The translations under genes were made by a program, and so were the position numbers. A stretch of DNA of 64,000 bases from Macropodus opercularis (taxonomy: Eukaryota > Chordata > Actinopteri > Anabantiformes > Osphronemidae). The notes beneath the pieces were generated by a model. The model searched no databases, was not told the origin of the DNA, and was given only the letters and a program-made list of their open reading frames with translations. Of this stretch, positions 48,301-58,900 are shown piece after piece. The first letter of the stretch is position 1. Every line of letters begins with the position of its first letter. Location: the NCBI GenBank assembly GCA_030770545.1, contig CM061098.1, positions 3,424,501 through 3,488,500 of the forward strand. The letters are read 5' to 3'.

Positions 48301-51300
48301 TCTGCAACAGCGCCCACCTCCATCGTATCCCTGCTCACAGAGAATAAACACGTTTACTATGTCGCTGTCATCGGGACAGAGGAAGCGACAGGGATTAAAC
48401 CACAGCAATTAGCCTATTTATGGATTTGATCAGCAGCATTTTGCTGAATAAATTAAAGCTGTAGTACGACGCTCACCTTTGTTTGCGAACTGCTCCAGGG
48501 TGAAGTTACCTTATATTCGTAATCTAGTTTCCGAGGCACCAGTTGGTGACATGCACTGCGGTGCATTGAGAGACGCTTCTAATATTTATGGCAAAGTCTG
48601 AGGAATTGCGATAGAATTGAACCAGCTCCTCCCTTTTACTGGATAAAAAATGTTACACTGTTCAGCAAAGTTCTTAAGGCTGTTCTACTGGATTGCATTG
48701 GAAACTGTAAATGTGTTTCCATACTCGCTCTCAATCAATGTGCAATATATCTGCCGGTGATTGTGGACTATTTCTTATGCAACTGTATTGGATAGTGTGT
48801 GGGAGACTTCTTCCTGCAATGTATTCATGACTATGCTATGACCAGAACAAAAAAAAAATAAGAATGGAATAAGTAATATACTAGAGGGTAATAAACAAAA
48901 CTCGTGATGCTTATCTTTTGTCACGAGCTGACATTTGCCAGTATGTAAATGTTTGTATTTAGGCGTCTAATAATTAGCAACCTTTTAAGTCCTAATGAGA
49001 CGCTTTCTTAATTAGTGCTTTATTACAGAGAAGCTTGCTGGAAAGGTCAACCAGTTAAGTCTGTAAATGCTGGAGATTCAAAGACATCACTAGAGCCAAT
49101 TATACGACAGCTGCACAACATGTTGACACCTGCAAGTAGCTAATTACAGTGGTCAGGAGCCGGGTTATTTTCAATTAAACACGGGTCACATCTGATCAAA
49201 GACACATTCATTTCCAAATATTTCTTGTTTATGTTTTCTCGGTTTTAAGCATTTCCGATAACTGCTTTCAAGCTTTTAGCACAAGCTCTACAACGTGTCC
49301 CTCAGCTGTGCAAATAGCAGCTGGACACAAATGTTACAGAGACGTTTCATGATACCGACGTTTATCACGCCGTTAAACCGCATTACAGATATTTAGATGT
49401 TTATGCCAGTGTTTATGCTTTAACATCCATGTCCACCTACCCGTTCATGATCATGGCATCCAGTGTGGTCTCTCCTGCCTCATCTGGGCTCCCACCGTAG
49501 CCCACGCTGCCATCACACTGCTCGATTTCGCAGCGGGCACAGCCTTTCTCCACTGCATCCAACACTGAACCGCCAGACTGCAGGACACTCCAAGCTGCAG
49601 TTGTGAGAAACACATTTTGGAAAACATAATGAATTAATGTCAGTTTTTGCTTTAAAAAATAAATGACACGTTAAATAAATATTGAATGATATCAATATCA
49701 CATCATGATGTACTCTGTACTTTGGATTGTGTTAAATACGTAGAGTAATTATTATAATTAAATTGAATGTATTTGTCAAAATTCGATCTCTGGCAGAAGA
49801 GTTAAAGGTTCAGATGATACAAAAAATGACCAGTATGATGGATTTCTATTAGACACAGGGCTGACAAGCATTTGGTGGCTGATCCCTAAGAGCCCATGGG
49901 GGATCAAACATGCCAACTGGTACCACTGTCACCAGCTTGCCATTAAATACACAGACCATTATTCTGTGTTCAGCGGGAAACTACCACAGATTCCACCTCT
50001 TAATATTTATGATTCATCCAGCTGTAAATTCAGTTCCTCACCATCTTTGGTAAGTGCTTTTGTTTTTGGACACAATTGTTTCTTTGTACGTTTCAAACTC
50101 GTCGTTATGGCTTCTTTTAATTCGCAGCAGATTATCCTGCTATTGTCAGCTGCTACTGTAATACCCCAAAGAAAAAGACATATGTAGGGTTGGATCAATA
50201 CTAATGGCTCACAGACTACACTTTTAAATATCTGCCTGCAGAAGAGAGAGCTGGGCACATTCTTCAATTTCATAGCCGACTCTAGGGAAAGGAGCGATGG
50301 TACATCTGATAAATTAAAGGGTATCCACCTATTAAATGGCAGGATTTTCAAGCTAACTTTAATCACCCATGAGTTTGATCTGCTGCTTTGGACATTTTAA
50401 ACATGATTGCCATCATTTTTTTTCCACGCTGCTCTGTGCACCTGGTGGAAATGCACTTGACAGATAACTCACGAGCAACATTGAAATATTTTCATGTCCA
50501 ATGTATCATCCTGAAGCAAAACAAATAGAGTGAGGAAAGAGCTGGCAATGGCAGCAGGTTGTGCCTGTCTCATGGTCCCGCATCCTTCTGTGGTTAAGCT
50601 ACAGGGGAGTTGATTACAACATACAAACACTGTAATAGTACTGCATGGTCCCGTATGAAGGGGAAATCCTGAAAATACGGAGCCTGTGAGGACTGAACTG
50701 GAAATACAATTTACTCTCATTTTGCAATTAAAAACTGTCCGAATATTGTTTTTAAACCACACCTGGTTATTTTCATTACGGCATAATTAGGTTGATCAAT
50801 TGTAGTTTGGTTTAGACTATAAGAAGCCAAAACCTGAGTCCGCTGACAGATTTAAAGAACAACAGATTTTCATCAGACTAATTTCAAATTAATTTCCTGT
50901 TGATCAACCAATTAATTAACTGCCTAATAATTTCGGCTCTGAATGCTTTATTAGAATTTAATCACTTCAGGCAGGAAATTACCAGCATATTAAGCAGAAG
51001 ACTCATAAATGTTAAGGAGTAAAATGAAGTTCTCCAATTTAAACCAACCCAACCGTTCACTGATAAGCCCTGTTAATTTCATTAACTACTTAATTTAATG
51101 CAACTAACAGGGTTGTTACATACCGAAGTTTAGGACTTTAAATATGAAGCATGGCGCAGATGAAATAGATTAACCTTCAATGTTTTGTTATATTTGGACC
51201 ATAACGCTTAGTATAGTGTATTGGTTGGAGCGTGACGCGCAGTAAGCGGAAGAGTTTTCAAACCTATTTACCCACAGATTTATTTTACGCGCGCACATAA

Positions 51301-51558
51301 ACGAAACCATATGTTCGTGCGCCAAACGGCCTGGACGGCGTCCGGCCTGGTGGGGAGCCATCACACGGACGGACGGACGCCTGACGGGACGCGGAACAGC
51401 CGACTCACCTGCGCGCAAACACACACTGTGCGTCACGACCCACCTGCGGCGGACGCGTTCCTGAACGGCCACGTATTGACAACGAGCGGTAGAGCCGCGC
51501 GGCCGAGCGGCAGCAGCAACGTTAGAGAGAGAACGTGAAGCGGCAGACGCATGGTCAT
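42242..51558 (-). CDS. aga: Aspartylglucosaminidase (lysosomal), complete, 9 exons
   Basis: Lysosomal N-terminal-nucleophile amidase that cleaves the GlcNAc-Asn bond in glycoprotein breakdown; loss in humans causes aspartylglucosaminuria. Exons, in transcript order: 51558-51444, 49594-49441, 48330-48218, 47195-47083, 45744-45633, 45331-45256, 45142-45035, 43548-43415, 42336-42242; 339 codons plus stop (human 346). A signal peptide (MTMRLPLHVLSLTLLLPLGRA) is followed by LPLVVNTWPF. The precursor self-cleaves before the nucleophile Thr201 in SHDTIG to give alpha and beta chains. Other marks are DLRRIKNAIGVAR, LLVGES, NCQPNYRK, DPSKSCGPYKP, AAGTSTNG, GRVGDSPIAGAGAYAD and ICANTTG. N-glycosylation sequons NAS (34) and NTT match the human sites. 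All exon phases join without a break. Confidence 0.97.
42337..43414 (-). other. aga: aga intron 8, non-coding
   Basis: 1.08 kb, AT-rich. Nothing recognised. Confidence 0.85.
43415..43548 (-). CDS. aga: aga exon 8: beta chain
   Basis: Minus-strand acceptor CCAACAG, donor GTGAGT. Reads YLAVELMRAGADPSAACKTA and then SRIKRHYSEFFGAIICANTT, matching human AGA closely. Contains the second N-glycosylation sequon. Confidence 0.96.
43549..45034 (-). other. aga: aga intron 7, with a dispersed-repeat fragment
   Basis: 1.49-kb intron. The plus strand near 44080-44150 reads GGGTTCAGTGTCTTGTCCAG and then GGGAGTTGAACCGTCGG, similar to the teleost repeat fragment in neil3 intron 7. No coding sequence seen. 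Confidence 0.6.
45035..45142 (-). CDS. aga: aga exon 7: beta chain, Gly/Ala-rich substrate loop
   Basis: Minus-strand acceptor GCTGCAG, donor GTACTT. Reads RVGDSPIAGAGAYADSSAGA and ATGDGDVMMRFLP, an active-site loop of the Ntn hydrolase fold. Phase 2 at both ends. Confidence 0.96.
45256..45331 (-). CDS. aga: aga exon 6: start of beta chain after the cleavage site
   Basis: Minus-strand acceptor GCACCAG, donor GTATGT. Reads MIAIDQDGHTAAGTSTNGLT then HKVPG. TSTNG contains active-site residues of the family. Confidence 0.95.
45633..45744 (-). CDS. aga: aga exon 5: alpha-chain end and catalytic Thr
   Basis: Minus-strand acceptor GTCAAAAG, donor GTACGT. Reads NVFPDPSKSCGPYKPRVTLK, then QRRRRAWQDN and SHDTIG. 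Asp200-Thr201 is the self-cleavage bond and Thr201 the nucleophile. The RRRR run at 187-190 is not in the human protein as I remember it. Confidence 0.95.
45745..47082 (-). other. aga: aga intron 4, begins in a GT microsatellite
   Basis: 1.34-kb intron whose first 20 bases are a (GT)n tract on the minus strand. No coding sequence, RNA gene or clear transposon recognised in the rest. Confidence 0.8.
47063..47082. repeat. (AC)10 microsatellite abutting the aga exon 4 donor
   Basis: Plus-strand AC repeat. On the minus strand it starts exactly at the exon 4 / intron 4 border, so the splice-donor GT is the first repeat unit. Confidence 0.95.
47083..47195 (-). CDS. aga: aga exon 4: alpha chain
   Basis: Minus-strand acceptor TTATAG. 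Reads SVFAENMGFIAEDLTTNKSV, then QWLKGNCQPNYRK; phase 0 end. The donor is GTGTGT, the first unit of a (GT)n tract. Confidence 0.95.
47196..48217 (-). other. aga: aga intron 3, carries a Tc1-like relic
   Basis: 1.02-kb intron, about 40% of which is the decayed Tc1-type element at about 47583-47995. The remainder is unremarkable. Confidence 0.8.
47583..47995 (+). mobile_element. Tc1/mariner-like DNA transposon relic, 5' part
   Basis: Plus-strand text runs from CATTCACCCCTTTCACTCTA through TTTGCTCACAATGACCC-like sequence, GGAGTCCACCTG, AACCAAGCCATGACGTCCAA (start codon at 47804) and CCTAGAGCTGGCCG-like sequence (CAGACCTGGCCGTCCAACCA). This order matches teleost Tc1 elements as remembered. The transposase frame opens MTSKGVSVDLQKSKLW and then stops, and most of the gene is missing, so it is dead. 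Inserted in sense opposite to aga. Confidence 0.75.
48218..48330 (-). CDS. aga: aga exon 3: alpha chain
   Basis: Minus-strand acceptor GAGCAG, donor GTATGT. Reads DTMEVGAVADLRRIKNAIGV and then ELTDHTLLVGES, near identical to human AGA. Phases 2 and 1. Confidence 0.96.
48331..49440 (-). other. aga: aga intron 2, contains homeodomain-site-rich DNA
   Basis: 1.11-kb intron. The segment about 48960-49200 has several TAATTA/TAATTAG cores in moderately complex sequence, resembling a conserved non-coding element. This cannot be shown from one genome. Confidence 0.4.
49441..49594 (-). CDS. aga: aga exon 2: alpha chain
   Basis: Minus-strand acceptor AACTGCAG, donor GTAGGT. Reads WSVLQSGGSVLDAVEKGCAR, then EQCDGSVGYGGSPDE and TTLDAMIM, closely matching human AGA and including the disulphide cysteines. 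Confidence 0.96.
49595..51443 (-). other. aga: aga intron 1, non-coding
   Basis: 1.85-kb intron. Around 50770-50960 it is rich in TAATTA-type and TTGATCAA cores. The first part (51240-51443) is CpG-rich and belongs to the promoter island. No exon recognised. Confidence 0.7.
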
Positions 51559-51730
51559 GGCTACAGCCCACACGGCCGCTGGTCCCTGTCCGGAGCTGGG
51601 CTGTCGTAAAACACAAAACCCAACGCGCCGCAGACAAACGCAAGACTATAGTTGAAACAATCGGAACATTTGGACTCGCTTTCTTCCTTGTTGTGTCACG
51701 TGTCGAGTGGGCGGGTTGGTGTTAAAGGCA
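51240..51730 (-). promoter_or_regulatory. aga: CpG-rich aga promoter region
   Basis: Dense CpG dinucleotides surround aga exon 1, in contrast to the AT-rich neighbourhood. Upstream of the ATG are GTCACGTG at 51695-51702 and a GC box GGGCGGG at 51709-51715. The E-box resembles the CLEAR element bound by TFEB, the regulator of lysosomal genes, which fits the gene's product. Confidence 0.6.
51444..51558 (-). CDS. aga: aga exon 1: signal peptide and mature N-terminus
   Basis: Minus-strand ATG at 51558-51556; a second in-frame ATG at 51552-51550 gives almost the same protein. A hydrophobic signal (HVLSLTLLLPL) precedes a probable cleavage after GRA (about residue 21), then LPLVVNTWPFRNAS, which matches human AGA. 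Donor GTGGGT, phase 1. Confidence 0.93.
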
Positions 51731-52415
51731 CAGCCGCCCGTTAACCAGCGTAGCAACCAACAACCAGACTAGTTGGAGTCTCACCTCAGTCTCCAAAGTC
51801 GGATTTAAAAGTCGCAAATTCTGTCTCCGAAATGTGACGTTTGAACTTTTTTAGTAAAATTCCACATCCAGAAATCTCACAAAAGGTCACAATTCTGAGC
51901 TGAAACTGTAAAAGCAGAGTTCAGTGTCTCCTAGAATGGACCGAAGCCTCCTGAAGCCCTGAGGCTTCTCCATAACTGTGCCGAAAAACATTTAAAGCTT
52001 CAACGCGTCAGTGTGAGCGACATCTGGTGGACTGTTTATTCCACAGCAGCCTGTGCAACACACGACCGCAGAGGGACAGTTTTAACCCATTGTCATCCAT
52101 AAATGCCCACAAAAGAGTGTGGGCGTCATGATTTCTGTTCCTTTATGCTAAATGTTTTTTACAGATTACACAATAAAATTAATCATATGAAGAAGTTTAA
52201 ATGAGTAAGACAATTACAAGAAACGAGTATGGAGGCACACTCACACCCTAAAACATGACACACAAACAAACCAGTTAACGTGTTGTGTTTTGGTAAAACA
52301 TCACTCTCTAAATTTCTTTCCAAATCTCCTCACAAGAACATTTTTCTGTAATTTTAATGCATCTTATATCGTGCGCATAGCATCCAACTAAACCGAAGCT
52401 GACACGTCAAGCTGT

Positions 52416-52453
52416 CATTGGCTCAGACCGGATTCTAACGCTATGAGCCAATG
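52416..52453. promoter_or_regulatory. Inverted pair of CCAAT boxes, promoter-like
   Basis: CATTGGCTCA (52416-52425) and its exact reverse complement TGAGCCAATG (52444-52453) are separated by 18 bp. Each holds a CCAAT core. About 90 bp downstream is an ATG in good context (52542) and a GTAAGT donor. NF-Y sites in this arrangement are typical of promoters. Confidence 0.45.
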
Positions 52454-52541
52454 AAACGCTTAGAAACATTTAGCTTTTGTAAGCTTTCTTTTCGGACTGT
52501 GTAATGTGTGGAGATGTAGAGTCTGAGCTATCACTAACGAA

Positions 52542-52593
52542 ATGGGCTCCTCCTGTGTGAGAGCGCAGTTGACTTCACTGTTGCCTTATCCGA
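52542..52593 (+). other. Candidate first coding segment, 17 codons then donor
   Basis: ATG in a GAAATGG context opens MGSSCVRAQLTSLLPYP and meets a consensus donor GTAAGT at 52594. The protein is not recognised. It could be an upstream open frame in a non-coding first exon. The next acceptor (52641) would leave only a 48-bp intron and the wrong phase, so it probably splices elsewhere if real. Confidence 0.25.
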
Positions 52594-52778
52594 GTAAGTT
52601 TTGCTTCACCTGACTGATATTGACTTCTTTCTTGTGTGTAGGTAGCTGAGAAGTTCACTCCCCCTCCGGTGAGTTTTTATTTTCAACATTCTTCCATTTA
52701 AAGATTTAACAAGAACTAAAATGCCTGGGTCGGCTGGATAGCACTTACTGGAGAGGTAGCATTCAATCATTCATACAG

Positions 52779-52960
52779 GTGTACTCGGTGGCCTTTATAA
52801 CCTGGCAGTTTCCCCTGGTTGCACACATTATTCACACCAGAGCGCTCAGACTTGACCACTTAAGGACAAACTCAGAAAGCTGTCAGTGCTGTTTGCAGTT
52901 TTGGACCATGGTGACTTTTATCAACATCTTCATTCAGCGTGGAAATGCCAGCGAACCAAG
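52779..52960 (+). other. Exon-like segment, 182 nt, strong donor
   Basis: Acceptor CATACAG ends at 52778; donor GTAAGT starts at 52961. One frame is open throughout (begins VYSVAFITWQFPLV, ends NASEPR). Not recognised as a known domain. May be a non-coding exon of a transcript started near 52.5 kb. Confidence 0.28.
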
Positions 52961-55900
52961 GTAAGTACTTGTGCTTTTAAAGATTTCTAAGCTATTCATG
53001 TTGACAATTGTCGGCCAGCTGACTAAACTGCACTGCCCATGGTTGGTTCTCAGCCCGGTTTCAGCTTTTCTGCTGGGTTTGTTGCTGCTGGTGACTTCAC
53101 AGAGATCTGTTGTTTGGACTGTAGCTGTCCAGCAGATCAGTGTCCAGCCATCGCTTCTCCTGCCTGCTCCTCCGTCAGGCTGCTGCGATTGCTTCAGTCT
53201 ATAGTTTTAAAAAGAATTGATTGGAGCCACTTGTTGCAAGTGACCTGCAGTAATTTTGCTGGGTTTCTGTTGGACGTGTCTCCTATTTGTGTCACGTCTG
53301 AGCATTTCGTGGCTATTGGCTAATTGCAATCCCAGTGATGGACAACATTGTGTATTGATTTAGAAAGGTGCCTTATTCTGTGTTTTGAAATAATTACTGT
53401 CATTCTTGTGTCTTGCATCTAAACAGCTGGGTGCTGATTTTGTACGTATTTGCCTGATATCACTACTCACTTGCTACATGCTCGTCTGACAGTGGTTGGC
53501 GTGTTACTGAGCCAAATCTAAAGATGGAGACGCGCACAGCAGCTTTTTTGGCGTCTCTAACTCAACGGATCACAACAAATCACAGAAAAGACTGACGGAA
53601 GCAGAGCAAGGTTCACACAGATCTGTCTCAAGTCTCAAAACTGAATCTTGCAAAGGATGCACTTCAGAAGGGCTGCGTCTTCAGAAGTTCCGATCTTGGC
53701 TGAGCTTAAACCTCTTTCTAAAAATAAGATGGTCTAGACAGACACCAAAACTGAATGCAGACGGTCCAAGTGTGTTTTATTATCATGACAGTTGCTCTCA
53801 AATGGGTTGGACTGAGTAGCCGTTGTTTTCTAACAGAAATATTGAATTTGCACCTTGACACAGTCAAAATGCAACAAGTTGCTAATAATAAAAGTCTGAA
53901 AGTTTTGGTAAAGTTTTTGACAGTGTCTCAGACAGAAATAAATAATCTTGTTCATTACTACAACCTTTCTTCTGAAAGAGGAGTGTGGTTGAAGGTTTGT
54001 TTCCCTTTTAATGAACGCAGGAAACAGAACATGCCCCCTTTTCAGAAATATACTGTAGCCCAAACGTATCATGATTGATTACTTTAGTCGTCTGTTTGCT
54101 ATAAATACAGAGCGAGCAATCGATACAGAAGCCCAGAAAAGTCAAACTGGCTCCCAGAGTTTCTGTGTATGTATCACACTGTGGCAGTTCAGCGGGACAG
54201 TGATCCACTCCTTAGTTTACCTGCCGTATGCGCTTCATAAAAATAAATTGCATGACTGTCTGCCACACTTCGCTCATACTGTACCTTCTGCTCAGTGGAG
54301 GGATTATTGGAAGATGAAACAAATGATGAATGTAAACGTCCAGATTTAATAGCTCGAGTTTTGATTACAACACAACACATTAAACTAAAATGTCCTTAGA
54401 GAACAGTTTTGGCATGAAGGCATCAGTTAAGTGTCATCTTTTATCCTTTTACTGTGAGTATACAAATGTATCCCAACGTGCCATCCGTCCTTTTCCTCAT
54501 CTCCTCCAGTTGCTTGTGAGTGTGGTGAAAAGTTCTGGCGTACCCTCCAACATATGGCACAGCCTTGACACTACGTAGCTCACGCTGGTCTGGGAGTTTT
54601 TCCTTCAAGTCCCTGGAATAACACATCCTGGCAGTGGAGGCAAAGTGTCCCTCAGAACAGAACACTTGATAGAATTGGATCCTCTCATTTTGTACCAAAC
54701 AAGAACAAAGCATGGGCCAGGCGGGCGCAGCTAACAATATAATCTAACCTTGAGATGTGGACACCAACAGTGTGTCCTCTTTTACATTATTCATATAAAA
54801 AATACAATTTTCGCTTATATTTTATTCATTGGTTTTTCCTTAAACAATGGGAAGTCCTAGTGTGATTTTGACAGGGGTGTCTGACGGAGAGAAATGGATG
54901 AGAGAGGCCGAGTATTATTACTTTCACCTGCGTTATTGATCGAAATTAAAGAACATCAGCTAAAAGAATAGCGTTTTAATAATAACTTCATCAATCTCGA
55001 ATGCCCTTTAAAACTGTTTCATATTGTCCTTCGTAAAAGTCTCACAGGCCATTGACGAAGACGTCATAGGTCAAAGAAATGGCACCTTAAAATGGATTTA
55101 TGGATATTCAACCTCTAAACCCAAAGTACTACGTACTGTTGACAATGTTCACAACAGGTGGTTCCACTCTAAAAAAGTGAATACACATATTTTAGTTTTT
55201 TAGCTGATTCTTCTAAAAGTAACAATAATGAATAAATGCACAAATAATACAAGCAAAGCCTTTGGTTTATCTACAAGTCTTTCTATTTATCAGGTGTTAT
55301 TTAAGCATTTACTCTGACGCTGCTCTGTCCAGCCTCCATCTCCTCGCTCTGCTACACTCACCGTGCTCTGAACAACCCTTCAGGTATTAGTCATTATGAA
55401 ATTACCATAAACACCAAGCTGCACAATTTACTAATCAAGCCGGAACCGTTGACATTGTGCTTTTTAGAAAGAGTCTCCTGTCAGTTTTGACACATCTATA
55501 TTAAAAGTTTTAAACATTAGTCCAGGGGGCTTTGACTGAAACCCTGTGATGGCTGCTTTGATTGAATGCAAGTCACCAAACCTGCTCTTTAGTCTTATAT
55601 CTTTATTTATTTTTTGTGTTTTGTCCTCATGATCGAACACTGAGGTTGACTTGTGTTGACTTTGATTCATTTATTTTAAGTGGAGGTGGAAAGAAATCGT
55701 GTCATTTGGCTGCAGCGAACCTGAGCAGCGTGACAGAGGTGAGCGACTGCTGGAACACACGTCCATTCATACCTCCGTGAACAGCCCCGTGTTTCCTGCA
55801 GCCTTCTTTGCTTCACTGAGTAAATGCCGGGATTAAAATCAGCCACTTTCTCAAAAACAGGTGTCTTGGCTTTCACGAGGCAAGAACGTTGTCCGTTGAG

Positions 55901-58900
55901 CTGGTTTTGAATGTTGCTGGATTTAGCAGGCTGGGCTGAAATAAAGCACTTGTGCCTTTTGTCACCAGCTGAACTGTGTTATTTTTGTCACAAAGTCAGC
56001 ATTTTGCTCTTTGAAAGTCCAAAAACTCGCCTCATTACTGATGTTGAACACTTGTTCTCTGTGAATCACTGAGCACCGTCCCATTGTTGCGACAGCACCA
56101 GAGTTGGGTTTTTTCATTAAGTCAACATTTTTCATTGTATCCCCTCGGCCTTTAATGAAACGAAAACCTCAGTCAAATTCCAAGAGTTGCGTTAATGATC
56201 CCAACTGCCAGCGAAGTCAATTAGCTCTTTTTCACGTCGTTCCCTGGTGTCCAACACAGATGGTGCGAAGGTTTGTCCAGAGACCTGCCTTTGTAACACA
56301 CTTATAACGAAGAAGTTCAGATGGTAGCAACGAGCGGCTTGTTGAAAGACGAGTGCGCTTTCAAAGGCGGCGAATGGGGGGAAATGCCAACTAGGTGGAG
56401 CGTCCTGCAATACCCTGACAAACACAGTAAAGAAAAGGATCTCAGTCGATGGCTGGCACAGATCAGATCTGTCTTCAGAGAAAACACAGACGAAATCTAT
56501 CAGACAGCATCAGTTTGTAAAGTATTCCCAGCAGAAAAGTTTAGAAAAAAAAGTCCCCAAACTATATATGCAGGAGTAATTATCCATGTTCCCTCTAAAG
56601 CCAAGCCAAGAAGTTCCAATTACCTATTGCTAATGTTATTCACCTTTTTGCAAAAGTTTCTGTTTTACTAGACACGTGTTCAGCAGGTTTGGGGATCGCT
56701 GTTAGCAGCTTTAAAGGAACTTTAAGAGGGAAAAACCAATCAATTTTCATTTCACTCCGTCTGTTTAAGTTGCTAACATCAGCTAAACAATTTAAGTCAG
56801 CAACTGGTCAAATGTGAAGGAGCCTTTCACGCAGCATGAAGCAAAACAATGCCTGTACGGTATTTTACCGTATGGACAGTCCTTCCACGAGATCGAGAAC
56901 ATCCAGAATTTCATTTCAGATATGCAAATATGTTAAAATGCCAGTTTAATAACAAGACCATGTTTTTTTCATTTTCCTTTTCTGTTCGGAAACATCCAAT
57001 CATGTCAGCTCTCGGGTTCACGTTGGCAAATCTGCATAGTCAGTCAGCCATCGACAGAGGCTTCAGCAGCTTAGGTGCAGCTGTAATATTTGTGACTGCA
57101 TGTTTGAGTCTCGCACAAACTGGGATCGGAGCCCGTTCAGTGTTTGCTGTTTCATTTAGTTGACGCTTGCTGAACAGACTGTCAAACACGGCGGATTAAA
57201 GAGAAATCCATGCATGACTTCTAACAGTCAAACCTCTAATAGCGGAAAGACAGTGGCCAGTTAGACGTCACCCTGTGTTTCAGCGCCCGGGAGGTATTAG
57301 ACAACTTTTATAAAAGAAAGTACTGTACAGCACGGATCACACAAAGGTCGCTGCTGTCTGTGGGCGGATAAATCAACACCACACTTCTGTCTGTCTTTCT
57401 GTACCCAAACTATTCAGGCGCTCTTACAAAATAAAGAGTGTGTGCAGCGAGGACTCTGTTGCATGTGCTTTCAAGTTTGATTGAACATAATTGCAGCAGA
57501 AAATATTTAAAAGCTTTCCTTTTCTCATTTCCTTAGCTGCAAACCTTGAATCCCATCTTTTTTTTTTATTTCCATTATACAGTGAGCTTTAATGGAAAAA
57601 AAAACGGCCAGATCTGTTTTTTAGCATCATGTCCCTAATAATGTCCTTCGGAGACATTCTACATATGTACAGTCCAGCTTTTCCCTCCAACTCCGAGTAC
57701 GAAACATAAAAACTGACTTTTAATTTCCTATAATCAAAAAATCTTCTATACCACAATAAAACAAAGTGTATTATCACAAGCAAGGCAGCCCAGTGTGTAG
57801 CATTTACCCATTTTACAGAACCCTTTTCAATGTAAGGGCTAATGCAGTCGCGCCTATGCTGTGTTTTGATGATAAATGATACAATAAGTTGTAGCTAGTT
57901 TACTGAACGTATGAAAAATGGCAACAGGAAATTAAGCATTACTCTTATTTATTTTTCCATTTACTGAAAGGAGATTCAGCTCTCAGGAATCAATTTGAAT
58001 TTGAAGTTGAACAAAGAAGGCCCCCAAGCACATCAATGGGAAAAAATTGGACTTGGGGATTAGCTTAAAAAAATACATTAAAACTGCCTTGCAACGTTAC
58101 ATCTGGGACAAGGCTTCCTAATTCTATTAAGTGAATTTCAGTGCTGCTCTTTCCATTTATTGAAATCGCTCTTCACTGCTCTTTTTGTTGTCACAAGTGA
58201 TAAATTCAAACATCTCGGTAAAGGATTTAGATGCAGTCTGCATGCAGTGAGTCTGTTAAAGTTCCTCTGCTGGGAGAGGAAAATGCTGTTTAGACACAGG
58301 GAAGTGACTGAGCTGTGCTCATCAGTAGCTTTAGTGATCCAGCCTAGTCAATGACAATGTAATTGTGCCTCTGATCCAGATGATGGGGCTGAAGCATTAA
58401 CCACACAGAGCGGTTGTGTTATTCTGTTTATGACACACTATGTCTAATGATAAAGCTGCAGTCACTCCTCGCATGACGAGGCTGATTGTAAATTGAATTG
58501 CAGCGCACATCAGGACCGCTAGATACCTTAAATCAGATTTCCAAGTGGCTAAGCTCTAGTTGTCAGCGCACTGATGTGTGTGACTTGTTTGGATAATAGG
58601 AAAGCCACTATGAAAGAGAAAATGAGGTGGATGTTGGCCTGGTCGCTCTTGAAAATACAGTGTTGCCACATGGAAAGCTCTGTAATTCCTTCATTACACT
58701 GGATCCAAACACTGCAAAAAACGGATCCAAACATCTCCCGAGGATGTTTTAAGGAGGGATTTGAGATGTCTTCAGAGAAAAAATATCTCTCGGTAAATGT
58801 ATCACAAAACCTCAGGTATTACTCTTGAGACTTAAGTCCCTCTTCACGCATAGGAGAGCAACAGGGGGCATTTTTCCAGCATTTGCAGGGGCGCATCTGT

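Noticed and set aside
51188..51643. 151-codon minus-strand frame across the aga promoter
   Set aside because: It is out of frame with the true aga exon 1 (which reads LPLVVNTWPF) and is open only because the CpG-rich DNA has few stops.
56321..56671. 116-codon plus-strand frame
   Set aside because: No domain, no splice signals that join it to anything, and a Lys/Ser-rich composition expected from AT-rich DNA.
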